NCBI RefSeq assembly: GCF_001577835.2 | Contig: NC_029518.1 | Span: 51,988,878-52,052,877 of the forward strand | DNA: 64,000 bases | DNA from: Coturnix japonica | Lineage: Eukaryota; Chordata; Aves; Galliformes; Phasianidae | Direction of reading: 5' to 3' | In this document: piece after piece, positions 37,101-48,615 of the stretch | How positions within the stretch are numbered: the stretch's first letter is position 1 | Layout of the letters: every line of letters starts with the position of its first letter | Notes under the pieces: model-generated | Seen by the model: the letters and a program-made list of their open reading frames with translations, nothing else | Database searches by the model: none | Told to the model about the DNA's origin: nothing | Position numbers and translations under genes: made by a program

Positions 37101-39283
37101 AAAAAAAGGATTCCAAAAGTGCAATGCTTTCCATGATTTCTAATTCATAGCTGTAATCTTCCTCGAAACCCAGAACCTCCAGAGTAAGCTCCAACCTCAA
37201 AACACCCCTTTCTTATCTGAAAGAAAAATCTCCTTTTATTTCAAATAAGCTTCTGCTGAAATCCTGATGTGTTGTTTGTTTCTTAACTCTCTTAACTACC
37301 TTAATTCTTCAGGGACTTTAATTTCCAGTAGTGAGGATAGACCCTTGGAAGAGATAGTTCCCCATTCCAGTCTCTGCATTTTGAATCTGGGAATTGCTAA
37401 ACAAAACCCAAACACAGCAGGAGCAGAAAGCAGACCCCAGCAGTCAGGCACATTGTGCCAACACTTGCTTATCAATGCCAGCATGCCCGCTTTGCTATGC
37501 CAGGAATGGCAGCCGTATCCTTTTTGGTTTTCCTATATACTGCTCTAATTACTGCTCCACTATGAGTGTGTTTTACTTCTCAGCCCGGCTCTCTCTCAGG
37601 ACTGATTTTCATTCTGCACAAATGTTCTCATTATAAAGACTTAACACGAGGAGAATGTAAATGAGAAGATGAGTGCACACTGAGAACTTGCTTACCCAGA
37701 AATTGTACTGATCAAAGGAGTGGTGGAGTTAAACACATGCCAGCATTCATGTGCTCCCATTTACTGAGTTCAGTTTCTATTTCCCATAGGAATGGTGTGA
37801 CTCTTGGCCTCTGAAGCCAGGCCAATTTGGTGACTTTGCTTAACTGAAAGTACAAATCATTTCACAAGAACCATTATACTTGCCACTAGTATGGCAAGCA
37901 ACAAGGAGTTCTTTGCAAGCAAAGTTCCTACCATGCTCATGCATGAAGGTTTATCATTATATGAAACTTCACGGAGGAACTGAAATTCCAAGAGGTGTTC
38001 ACACATGAAGCCACCAGGTGAGCCTGGCTGGGAACAATCTCCACAAGGCTGAAACGTCCATTGCTTCATCTGACAAGCAGCTCTATGGCTGGATTTTGGG
38101 ATGTGCATCCCTCAGGAGCTGCTTTCATCCAGTATTTTTAGGCTGTCCCTACTGCCTCAGGATCCAACAGCAGCCACCTGAAGAGCAAGACTTCAGCAAA
38201 CAGCCTCCTCTGCCCCCTCCCGCTGTGAACAAGATTGGAAGTGGCAAAGACACAAACTTCTTTGGAATTTCAGCATCTACTTTTCCCCTCCTCTGTGGAG
38301 AGAGGAACTGCTGAAAGCCACACTGCCAGTTCAGCCTCTCCTTTTCTAAGGCTCAGACAACATATCATTAAGGGCTGGACAGAGGCAGGGGGCATGCGCA
38401 GATAAAGGGCTGCTTTGATGAAGACTGTGCTAAACAAAACCTCAGGCGAGGAGCAATGCTGCCCCAGGTGTCCAGCAACCCGGCTCCCTCTGAGGCCACT
38501 CCTGGCTTCCATTGGGCCAGCTCTGCCTCTGCAGCTGGTGTCTCATCTGCAGAGAAAAACTGTCAATTTACACTTAATTTCACCAGCATATTCCCAGGCA
38601 CAACTGAATTTAAAATGTGCATGTGTATTTCTACTGAAGTTCAATTTACAAGCTCTGTTGAATGTGGTGACCTCAGTGTTTTTGTTTTTCCTGCTGGCAG
38701 GTTGTAGAGATGGGTAGCATGTCCTCACGACTTTCACAAAATCAGAACTCTAATGAGAAGATACACATCACATCTCCAGGCTGACATAAAAATGGAATGG
38801 TATCGTTCTTGTCACTAGAACAAAGCATGGCTCACATACCTTGACTGCTCACTGACCCAATGTGGCCTTTAGACTGAAATAGTATACATGGAAGTGTGCA
38901 GTCAAAATCAGGAACGCCCATAAATACAGAAAATGAGGTCTCTTAAATCCTAACTTCCAAGTCGTATAACTTTAAGAAGCATTTTTACTGAAAGCATCTA
39001 TGTTCAATAACTCTACCACTAGACACAGTGTATTATCCAATCTAGATTCCAGTATCTGTGTATCTGGATACTCAGTGCCTGAATCACCCCTGAGGTTCCA
39101 GTCCCTATTTAGATTTGTACCACCCTCAGCCAACACAGAAGCACCACTAATTGTCCTCCTGCACATAATCTGCTGTGTTAGTCTCCTTGCAGACTGAGCA
39201 TCCTCGTGCCATGTTCACCTATGCTTTGAGTCATTCTTTCTAAAACGGTCTCTCTCACCACACCAGTGAATTCACATCTGTTG

Positions 39284-39319
39284 TCAGGACTTAGACATGA
39301 TTTCAGGACTCAGACATGA
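39284..39319 (+). repeat. Two-copy tandem repeat, period 19
   Basis: TCAGGACTTAGACATGA (39284-39300) and TCAGGACTCAGACATGA (39303-39319) differ at one base. Confidence 0.93.
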
Positions 39320-41008
39320 CAATCCTCATGGACCACTTGCCTATTTGGGTTACATTATGATTTACTGATGTCCTTCATTACTCCTTCAATCCCTAACACC
39401 TCAGTTCAACAGTGCAGACAATCTATGGCATGGGTTGTTGAGGTAACAGAAGTATGGCTTCTACCCGGAGCAAGTGTTAATATCAGACACCGTTCCTCAG
39501 AGGGTCACAGCAGCCCAAAGAGTTCCAGCCAGACTTGGAAGCTGCTTTGGAACCATCACAGACATCTCCATAACCAGCAGGACGGAAATAGTATGGAGCA
39601 TGAACCAGAGCTGAAAACAGAACGTGGATGCACTTGCACCATCTGTTTTTAATGCCAACGCTTTCCCAGAATAACCTGTGCATCACTACCTCGAGACATT
39701 CTTCCAAAGAAGCACTTAAATAAAAATCAAAATCGTTGTCTGAAGATAGAGGAGGAAGGCAACATATTTCTTCTGGCGCATGATGTTATGCTGCTCAGAG
39801 CTTCACACCTTTCTACATGAGGTTCGGCCTCTGTGTAGCTGCGCTCTGAAGCGTTCACTCCACTGCCAGTGGCTACAGCAAATAAATAAAGAAAGAAATG
39901 AAATCAAACCAAAACATGTCGTTTTTTTTTTCTTTTGTTTTTAAACCCTATTTTGAACTCAATTTTGAGTAAATTAGCAATGGCAAAACAAAACAAAACA
40001 GAAAAGAAAGAACTTTAAAAGAAACAATGCTTTTGAAACAAAAGCCCTGTTTACTTCCATGGGTCAAAACACCTGAAAACCAAGGGTGGGGTTCACTTAC
40101 TTAGATACAGACGTCTAGTATGTCTCTTAGATGCTCTGGGGTGGCCTCCAGCCATTCCTGATCCAGAACACATCCCCCAGAGCCATGCTGGGCCCATACC
40201 TGGGCACCTCAACAATATCAGGTGGCCATTAATTCCCCTAAGATTAACTCTTTCAAGTTTCTATTCTTGATGATGGCCATAAGTACTGTAAGTGTGTGGA
40301 GCTTCTATCAGGTCACCCATCAAAGTGGCTGGATGTAGCTTGACTGAAACATTAATTTCTACAGCATTACTGGAAATCTGTGGGTGTTGCGTGTTGTGCA
40401 CAATGGTACGAAAAGGCACCTATTCATGGCAATGACTTGTGTGGATGAAAGGAAAGTGACAACCTGAGACTCAGACATCATACAGTAACTCAGTTTTCTG
40501 TTTTCCTGCTTTGTGTTTCCATTAGTAAGGTGTACTTAAATTACCTGATGCCATGGTAAAGAACTATCTCCGGATAAAGTAGTTGTCAATAGTACGTATC
40601 GAATGTCATATCAGTTTGTTATAACCAAGATTTTAAACAGAGATACAGCAATTACAGCTTCTCTCTCCAGCTTTAGGCATCCTGTAGAATAAGAGAAAAC
40701 GACAGGAACACTTGTGAAAGTTTGGACTTTTATATCCAGTAGAATCCCACAATCCAGTGGGGTTTATTTGTTTGTTTGTATTTTCATTATATTTGAGACC
40801 ATTTGATAAATTCAAACTTAATTTTCTGAAGATTGGAAGAAGTGGGCCTGAAGGAAGTTGTAGCAGCATCTCCTTAAATCTAAACCTACATCACCTGCAT
40901 TGGATTTTGAAAGTTTTATCATATAAAATCTTGCCTTGGAAACTTTTCAAAGAAATTAGCATTTAAAGGAAGGGAATGTGGGTAACTGGTGGCTTCTTGA
41001 AACAGCAA

Positions 41009-41029
41009 TGACTCAGGATTAGCTTATCT
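41009..41029. promoter_or_regulatory. Adjacent AP-1/NF-E2-like and GATA sites
   Basis: TGACTCA at 41009-41015 is followed within 6 bp by AGCTTATCT (41021-41029), which is AGATAAGCT on the minus strand. Paired NF-E2 and GATA sites are known from haematopoietic enhancers. It lies about 200 bp beyond the candidate distal AKAP7 polyadenylation signal. Motif evidence only. Confidence 0.18.
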
Positions 41030-41223
41030 GCAGGAATTTCTTCACATGATTTCAGCGCTCAGACTCCAGATCGGTGTTTTGGCTCAACACCCATCGTCAG
41101 CTTGGTGGAGGTGATTCATACAAGCAATCGTTCTGTCACTTTTATTACTTGCAAAGTATTTCATTTTATTAAATTTCTGTTTGGAGATGGCTGAAAACAT
41201 ACACAGTACCAAGGAAGAAATAC

Positions 41224-41229
41224 TTTATT
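41224..41229 (-). terminator. Candidate distal polyadenylation signal for the AKAP7 3' UTR
   Basis: AATAAA on the minus strand, about 2.0 kb downstream of the AKAP7 stop and 1.06 kb downstream of the putative second terminal exon. Further copies lie at 42029-42034 and 41746-41751. A 3' UTR reaching any of these would contain the (T)27 tract seen as poly(A) at 41611-41637 on the + strand. The motif is common in AT-rich DNA, so support is weak without 3'-end reads. Confidence 0.25.
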
Positions 41230-41610
41230 GTGAGCATGGTTTGAGAAACGCACGACATCTCAGAATATATTGTTATATACTCAGTGAGAGGAAAAATGCA
41301 AGCCATGAAACATGAGATAAATGATCAGTGCTTGAGATCAATGAAGAATATGCACACAGCTGTTTTAGCAGCACAAAACCAATACCAATCGCTACATGTA
41401 TTAAATAGCTTTTGTCATCAGAGGCAATTTTAAACAATGTTTATAAAAATGTAAATATTGGACCTACTCCTATATTGTACATCCAAAGCTTTTCTGAATC
41501 TTGCAGGTGTATGGGAGGAATAATGAGAGCAAATGGACACGCAACCCCAGGCAGCAGAAGGCAGAGATGGAGGAAACATCACAACCCCGATACATAAAAC
41601 ACTGTTCTAC

Positions 41611-41637
<27 letters not shown>
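41611..41637 (+). repeat. Poly(A) tract, 27 bp
   Basis: A27 on the + strand, hence poly(T) in the AKAP7 sense. It lies in the possible distal AKAP7 3' UTR. No target-site duplication was found around it. Confidence 0.96.
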
Positions 41638-41641
<4 letters not shown>

Positions 41642-42290
41642 AATATCATCCCAAGGAACATTATTATCTTCAGAAGATCTTAATTGCAGCATCCTGACTC
41701 CATTAAAGCCAGCAAGTTTGCCCTTGACATTAGTGGAGCCTGAATTTTATTCTGAAATTTAAAACATTCTTGTGGTAGTGTAAACATCTGCAGAAACAGC
41801 CTATCAGCATCTAGACACGTATTCAAGTGCTGTTTAATAAAAATTACAAATAGACAGTGCCAACCCAAAACGCCGGTATATATATAAAAGGCAGAGAATT
41901 AAAAGACCTTGTTTCAAATACACATTTTAAAGTATTTAAAAGCATCCATTTCTTTTTAAATATCCACATGTATGAGAAAAGTCTGAAGTATCTGCAATGA
42001 TAAAGGAAGGGCACAGTGTTTGTTCAGATTTATTTGAAACCAGTAGTTTTCCACTTTGGAACTATGATGTATATCTGCACATTCAAAGTGAGTTTCAAAG
42101 CAGTGCTGGGGAGTGGTTGTATTTAACGATGAACTGCAATCCTTGTGTGCAAGTACTTCAGCATTATTCCGCATGAGTCGTTTACACCCATTTGTATTTT
42201 CAGTTAAAAAAAAAAAAGAGATGAAAAGAAAGGAAAATACTTCTCATCTTCAAACAACCTGATGAGGTCTTATATCACAGCAATTTACAG

Positions 42291-42493
42291 TCACTCATTT
42301 GGAGATTCAGAGTTGATAGAACTTCTTTTCTGTTTATTGTTATGGTTGTGCCCATCTTCAAACAGTTCTTTTCTAATTTTCATGCGGACCTCGGCAGTGG
42401 ATAACAGCTCCTTTATTTGACTCAGCCTGGATAACAGGGCCTGTGTTTCTCTGTGCAAAGCTTCCTTTACTAAGTCTGCTTCGTGGCTCTTTC
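42291..42493 (-). CDS. Putative alternative terminal exon downstream of the AKAP7 last exon
   Basis: This is a 203-nt minus-strand open block behind a good acceptor (pyrimidine run ending TTCCTCTAG). It encodes 66 residues and ends with TGA at 42291-42293. Two bases (GA) complete an upstream codon, the same phase as the AKAP7 last exon, so AKAP7 could splice into it and give Gly or Arg at the junction. The peptide starts KSHEADLVKEALHRE and continues into a Leu/Ile-spaced helix (ALLSRLSQIKELLSTAEV). It then has a basic stretch (KIRK), a His/Asn-rich turn and a Ser/Asn-rich tail. I do not recognise the sequence from another family. Identity with the RII helix exon is negligible, but length and phase are equal. 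It could be an alternative AKAP7 C-terminus, the last exon of an unrecognised overlapping gene, or an open stretch of AKAP7 3' UTR. Confidence 0.45.
42333..42338 (-). terminator. Candidate polyadenylation signal AATAAA, proximal
   Basis: The + strand reads TTTATT, which is AATAAA in AKAP7 orientation, about 890 nt after the AKAP7 stop. It lies inside the reading frame of the putative downstream terminal exon (Asn-Lys codons), so use of this site would remove the end of that exon. No earlier AATAAA was seen between 42,493 and 43,226. This is a motif call only. Confidence 0.25.
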
Positions 42494-43226
42494 CTAGAGG
42501 AAAAGAACAATATAGCATTTTATAATAACCAATGTCACTTAGAATCATTAACATACAGAGACAGAGACCAATCGTATCTGTTTTGGACAGTGTTGAGTGC
42601 TTTTTCCCCATTTTTTTTTTATATAAAAAGATACTCTGTCAAAAGAAAACATACAGTTTGCATCAACAACAGTTACCAAAAATACAGAACAGAAAGGTGT
42701 CGCATTTCAGAGAAACTCCTGCTATGTTACATACTGTGTAATAATATCTGTGATGAGTACCAGTAGTGGTAATTTTTAGCTCGGGATGCCTGCTGCTGAC
42801 TCTGCAACAGCATGTGCCCTCGCATCCAGCGAGCAGCCCCATGGCAGTGCCAGGCTGTGCACTGCGCATTGTTTCCACTTGTGGCAAGGCCTCTTCGTGC
42901 CCATTCCTTACGATCCAAAACGCAAACACAGAGAGCTTAGTTTCTCTTCAAAAGCAAGGAAAGGACTCTTGGTATTAAGAGCCCATGGAGGCTGGAGCTG
43001 TTTCACCATTCTTGTCCTTTTCCAGCATTCAATAGATTTTCAGCAATGCAAGCGCTTATTAGACCAGCGGGCAGTGTCCCTCGATTCAGAACAAACTTCT
43101 GATATGAGCCTCTTAGAGCAGAGTGCCTGTCACCCAGCACCACTCAGCAAGTTTCAGCAGGGAGCTGGAACATGTTTTTGCCATTATTCTTGGTGGGATA
43201 CTCGCTCCCAGTCTTCTGCACAGTGC

Positions 43227-43429
43227 TCACTTGCTGGTGTCATTGTTGCTCTCATTCTTAGTGCCACTAGCAGCTTCCTCAGCTTTCACAGGGCTCCCAT
43301 CAGTCTGTCTGGCTTTGTTTTGCGTTTCTTCTAAATACTGCTGTACAGCCTTGAGCACTGCATTCTCCACCAGCCTTTTGCTGAGGCTCACGAGCTCTGC
43401 GTCATCCGGCTCTGCCGCGTGCTTTTCAC
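43227..43429 (-). CDS. AKAP7: AKAP7 terminal coding exon (PKA RII-binding helix, stop codon)
   Basis: Minus-strand exon of A-kinase anchoring protein 7 (AKAP15/AKAP18), which tethers protein kinase A regulatory subunits near targets such as L-type calcium channels and phospholamban. A TAG acceptor precedes the exon, whose first two bases (GT) complete a codon begun upstream (Gly in long isoforms, Ser in the short alpha type). It encodes 66 residues and TGA at 43227-43229. Residues 5-20 include [15 protein letters not shown] and residues 20-34 [15 protein letters not shown], the amphipathic RII-binding helix, nearly identical to the mammalian sequence from memory. Mammals have Arg where this copy has Ser just before LSKRL. 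The last 30 residues are Lys/Glu/Asn-rich and diverge, as usual for this family. Upstream exons (2H-phosphoesterase-like domain, short-isoform first exon) were not found and should lie to the right or outside the window. The match is strong; only the exact acceptor is inferred. Confidence 0.93.
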
Positions 43430-46400
43430 CTATGTGTCACAACAGACAAGAGAAGGAATTCATTGCCATGGAAAGAGCAGCTGGAATTGCATCAGGAGGA
43501 GCCTCTGGCTGAGCTGGACATCTAGATTACAAGTTATTAGACAGTTCTAAGTCTGCCTCTTCCTGACTGTAAAAATAATTTCCCCCTCCAGGAGTTCTGA
43601 ATCAAGTGTTTCATGAAGATGTACCAGTACATCAGACTAAAAGTATTTCATTTCTCATCTTTATTGTAACAGTCCTATATGCCGGTGGCTAACGTTAACA
43701 GCACCCGCTCAGCTCAGGAGTGTGCAAATTTCACTTCCTTTTCTCAGTAATAACACGTGCCTCCTGGGCACACACCGAATTTACATGTTAGTAAAATTCT
43801 TAAGCCTAGCTGCCCCTGCTTCGTGAGTTTGCTTAATAAATTTGAGAACATCTACCTTTCTATTCACTGCTTAAAATTCACGTTTCTCAAGGGAAAAAAA
43901 ATTACTAAAGTATCTTGTCTGAGAGCAGGTTAGAAAATATGCTATTACTACTATTTTTCTTTTCAAATCAAGCACAAAACACGGTAAAACCATTTTGTGC
44001 CCCCGTTTCACCCTTCTGTCTTCTGATCTAAAGTTCTGACATTGATGTAAGTGCCAACTCTATTCATAGGTATCTACTGATAAAAGCAAGAAGCTGCCAT
44101 TTCCCCATACTGAGTTCACAGGAGTAAACACATACAACCAAGTCACTGTATACATAACAAGGATTTACATATTACATATATTTTGAAGGTATATTTTTCC
44201 ATGAATCGTTTTCCTAATGACTTATGCAGCCTACTACAGCATCCTCCTTTGATGAGGAACAAAATCCAGGCAAAATGCAATTTATTGTCCAATTTCCACA
44301 GGCTGTATAATTTGCACTTGCCACTCTGCAATTTCTTGCCCTAGGCAAACAACTGTTTCCCTGCACGTACATTTAAAGTCATATCTCTAATGTCCTTTTC
44401 TGGAGTTCGCATTCTGTAACCAGTAATAAAAGGCTGCTTAGTCACACACATCTGGTGAAAGAGATACTATTGTATGTTCTCAGTACAAAGCTTTGCACTG
44501 TTCAATTACCTACATTTGTTCTCTTTCATATATGTAAATTTATTCAAGTTTGCCAGCACATATAGATTATAGTTATAAAAGACTTTCATTAGTTTTCCTA
44601 GGGGACTGTACAACCTATGAGCAATTTCAGTGATAAAACACCGTTCATAAGGGAATTTGAGAGGGAGAGGTACACAAAAGCCTCCATTTCCAGAGGCAAC
44701 GCCTTTGTAAGCTGTTAGCACGAGCATCCTGCTCTGGAACAGCAAGACAGACCTATGTCCTCCAGTTCTGTTCATACAGTCAATATGGTGCTGTTAGAAC
44801 GGAACTGGAAGAACAGGGGGCTTCAGCTGAAGAGCAATCAGACTAGATGTGGGCAAAACATTTCATTAGGCTTTGTAAAAAGATGGGGAAAAGCCTGAAA
44901 GATATTCAGAAAGGCATCTGTGAGGGAGGGGGGGAAAGAAGGTTAAATGAGAAATAACAAAAATAAAACATTAAAAACTGATTTTGCAGCTCCAGGAAGA
45001 CACATTTCAGGTTAACATATGAGTCACAGATACCCTTCCCAAAGCCACTCAGATGACTACATACCCTCAGGCACATCAGTTACCATGTTCTTCCATTAAC
45101 TGCATTCCCTGGGTTTAAGTCTATCCTTTAACTTACTTAGAGGAGGGACTTAGTTCAGGCTCTTATCTCTTTGGAGACCTATGATATACATAAGCAGCAT
45201 CTCCCTTCAGTTTCTATGAGATGATCCCTCAGGCTCCTCTGAATGCAGCCCTTTGATTCCAAATTTCCTCTGCTTTTATTAAAGATGCTCAGAACCGAAG
45301 CAAAATGTTTTGGTTGTCACAGTCTATTTATTCATTAGAAAAAATACTGCTTTCCAGGTAAGAGTTTTTTTATTTCTCAGAACTGCCACTGAATCACAGA
45401 AATTGTTACTCACACAGCTCTAATGATCTGCCCAAGGAACTCCATAAACAAAATCAATGGGAAATAGGTGCTCAGCAGCCCTGGCACTTGACCTAATAGT
45501 ATTTAATATGCAGAATATGAGTAGCCAGCGACAGATGCCTCCAGGTAACACAAAACAGTTGTGATTACATTTATTCAGAGCCATTTTACTTTCACTAAAT
45601 GATGCACTGTTTTTATATTTTATTCTACTTTGCAGAAAAGGACAGAGCTCTTCTCCCATAAATATTACAAATATTTATATATATATATGCATTTATATAA
45701 ATGCATATATATATATGCATTTAGATGCAAGTAGGTGGTTTGCAGTGTAATTTCTGGAGCATGAAAAAGATTTAAAATATCTAAAATGAGCCTCCTAGAA
45801 GTACACTTTAGAAAGCCACAGAACTACTTTTAAAATTTTATATATTTTTTAATATTTTGAGATGTTCATGGCTTACCAAAAGTCCTAAATTCTAACTGGG
45901 AAGATCTGCATAGGATCTGGTTGATGTATGGTACGTGCACATCCCTATATCAAGAGAAACCCTATATTTATCTTCCACGCACTTTAGTGGCCTGGCACAT
46001 GGGGCTATATGATTCACTAATGCTCTCTTTATATTTTCAGATTCCCTAAATAGCACTTTGTGTATGTGTGTGCATAATACTGAAGTTCATTGGCAAGGCA
46101 GCTGTGTACTCTAGCAGCATTCCTATTCATGACCATTAGCAAAATGAAATAGGTCAGGCAATAACAACAGGTATTGATCATTTATATTTGCTTAAATTGT
46201 TAATGTCTACGTCTACTCCATGTATTTTTCTCCATGCTGCATCTGCTGCTTGCAGGCAAAAGTTCCTTTGTGTAGACTGTCATGAATTTTCTGAATATCA
46301 GCAGAAAGTCATTGCTCTTCTGCATGTTTTAGATTTAAAAGGGAGGTTTATGAATTCAGAATTACTTTGACTGTAATCTCAGTTCTGAAAAAGGGAACAG

Positions 46401-47465
46401 ATCTACCACGTGCACTGTTTTTACATCAATATTATGTCTGTTAGTATGGACTACACCGCTACATTATTTCTGTGCCTGTGAATAAAAAAAATGCTTCCCA
46501 TCTTGTATATGGCTTAGAATAGAAATGAAATAAAGCCTCCATTTTATCCCAGAGTCTGATAATTTTTGGAAGATGAACACAAATTCTTATCCTGTGAATA
46601 CAACTCAATGCATGCATCCTTTTAATTATTACCAAAACTGAAGCAAGCCTGTTGCCCTGAAATGGCCACACCTTTTTTTTTTCCCTCAAAAGGGAACTAC
46701 CAAGTGCATAGAATTATTCAAACAAGGATTTCTGATCCCACAACGTGCTGCTGCAGTTACGGATGTGAATAGGAGTCCTGAAACCAAATCCAAGTTTAGA
46801 TTCAAACTCGCTGCTGAATATCTCTGTGGGATTAGGTTTACTCTCCAGTTCTACACTCCCTGACATTTTTACAAGACCAGGAATTGGATTTTTAAAGATA
46901 GTACTGGAACATATCAGACGTGGCTTTCCTGGTCCAGTCTGTGTTAGATACATATGTGAGTACTTCAGGTTTGGAGAGAAGCAAAACAGTCACTTGGATC
47001 AACTCCTGTTTATTCTACTTGTCCATTTTTGCAGGACATTTCACCTAAAGAGTCAGCTATACATCCATTTTACAAGAAAAGACAGTTTTACAGCCTTTAA
47101 TCAGCTACATTCTAAGAAAAATCCTTGCTTTATGGCCTTAACACACCCCATTTTGTTTTTCGTTCCAAAAACCTTTCAGCACAGAACGTTGCCAGCATGG
47201 GGCAAGGAGACTGCTGGTAATTCACATAGGTGGATGAGACGAGCTGGGAAGTATGTTTTTTGAGAGCAGAGGTTACAGGCAATGAATGCCTTGAGGACTT
47301 CTGTGGTAACAGAAATGCCTCTGTCTCCCATTAGTTCATCAATTTCTAATACTCTTTACAAAATCTGGAAACAAGAAAAGCCATAAAGGACTCTGGCAAC
47401 CTTTCAAAAAACTAAACTTTATGAAATTCCTCCTGAATGCTACAAAATATCATTTTTCTGCTTAC
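43430..47465. other. Presumed AKAP7 intron, left part
   Basis: No further AKAP7 exon was found here. The 40-bp palindrome at 45.7 kb is the only notable structure. Confidence 0.5.
45677..45716. repeat. Perfect 40-bp AT-rich palindrome
   Basis: The core GCATTTATATAAATGC (45689-45704) is self-complementary and is extended by 12 bp of matched TA alternation on each side. A further GCATTTA follows at 45717-45723. Confidence 0.95.
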
Positions 47466-47564
47466 ATTGCACCTCCTGCTGACACTCAAATAGTGAGCCA
47501 AGTTGCTGTTGCATGTGCACAGAACTTTGTACTTCAGCAAAAGAATCCCTTTCTGTGTGCAATC
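47466..47564 (-). CDS. Possible 99-nt phase-symmetric cassette exon
   Basis: The minus-strand acceptor CTCCTCAGTCATTGCAG precedes 99 nt that end at CAAT|GTAAGC, a good donor. Both ends split a codon after its first base, so the block can be included or skipped without changing frame. The peptide is LHTERDSFAEVQSSV followed by HMQQQLGSLFECQQEVQ, Gln/Glu-rich and helix-prone. Joined to the AKAP7 terminal exon it gives Cys then EKHAAEP in frame. Joined to the 42.3-kb exon it would create a stop (T|GA). The open frame continues upstream through the acceptor. I do not recognise it from known AKAP7 isoforms. Support is splice-site quality and phase only. Confidence 0.27.
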
Positions 47565-48615
47565 CTGCAATGACTGAGGAGTCCACTCTAAATCTTAATA
47601 ACCACTCACCATCAGCTGACTGGCTATGGTCCCTCTGTACAGAGGCAAAGGATTTGCTAACATGCAGTATGGTGAGATTGGAAGGGAAGAGACAACCACC
47701 CAAATTACTGATGGACTAAGGAACTTTCAGCAGATGACTATCAATGATGTATATGATGGGTTTGAAGCAAACAGAAAAAGGCCAATATGAGCAAAGTCAG
47801 ACAGATTTCAGCCATGTGAATCCATGCAGTTTGTGACTTCAGTGGTTGTGTCTTTACCACAGTTCACTATCCCCATGTTACGAGGAGAAGATCTACACTC
47901 ATGGCATCCATGTAAATGTAGACTACTGCAAGGCTGCCATGCCCTGCTACAACCTATGGAAGTACCTCATTCCTGCTGTGATACACCTTTGTGTCCGCGG
48001 AATCTAATTCAAAATTAAATTAAATCTCATTGACTTTAGTGGGAATGAGATTCTCATACTTGCACAAAGAACTGCAGTGTCCAGACCATTGTGCTGAACA
48101 TCCTCTTTGCTGAGGACTTTCTGATAAGTTTGGTTGGCAACATATTAACAGAACTACAGCACTATAAAATACCACCACCTTCATCCTGCTAAGACAGAAC
48201 CCACAGTCCACAATGAGATGAATTACAGGCTATGACCATTTACTGGACTGTATGCTTCCCACTCTTGTAGCAGACTGTGAATCATCCAGCACGGTCGAGA
48301 TCATGGTTTTGAAGCAATGAACACAAACAAGAGCTTGTGCCCATATCTAATCAACACAAAAAGCATCAGCAGGAAAATCACAACCCTAAACAATTTCTTG
48401 TTAATTAGGAAGGGTTTCCATGAAATGTCTCCAGAGGTCACTTAAGAAATTGGCACAAATAAAGCAATGAGAGGAAGGGTGAAATTACAATGTTGTTATG
48501 ACATTACGGTAAGGACACTGAGTTGCTGCATGCTCCATAAACGATGCTAAGCAGCGTATGTAATATAGCTAGTTTAGCTCACCTTGGACATGTAAAAAAC
48601 TTGTTTGGCTTTAAG

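Larger units (their letters stand above)
31601..41223. other. Intergenic DNA downstream of AKAP7, no gene recognised
   Basis: Contains two small tandem duplications, a possible old CR1 fragment at 32.4 kb and AT-rich unique sequence. No exons matching ARG1 or MED23, which follow AKAP7 in mammals, were noticed by eye. Confidence 0.6.

Noticed and set aside
40230-40345. Possible minus-strand CR1 similarity (TTCAAGTTTCTATTCTT and CTATCAGGTCACCC)
   Set aside because: Too short and diverged, no tail repeat; cannot be separated from chance.
41611-41637. Poly(A)27 as the tail of a retroposed gene copy
   Set aside because: No target-site duplication and no recognisable parent sequence upstream; the same holds for the A tracts at 1.4, 5.5, 17.3 and 50.9 kb.
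42786-43334. 182-codon + strand open frame opposite the AKAP7 terminal exon
   Set aside because: It is the antisense shadow of the conserved AKAP7 coding sequence; no domain and no supporting signals.
47440-47703. Whole 87-codon minus-strand frame as a single-exon gene
   Set aside because: Only the 99-nt part between splice signals looks exon-like; the flanks have no coding character.
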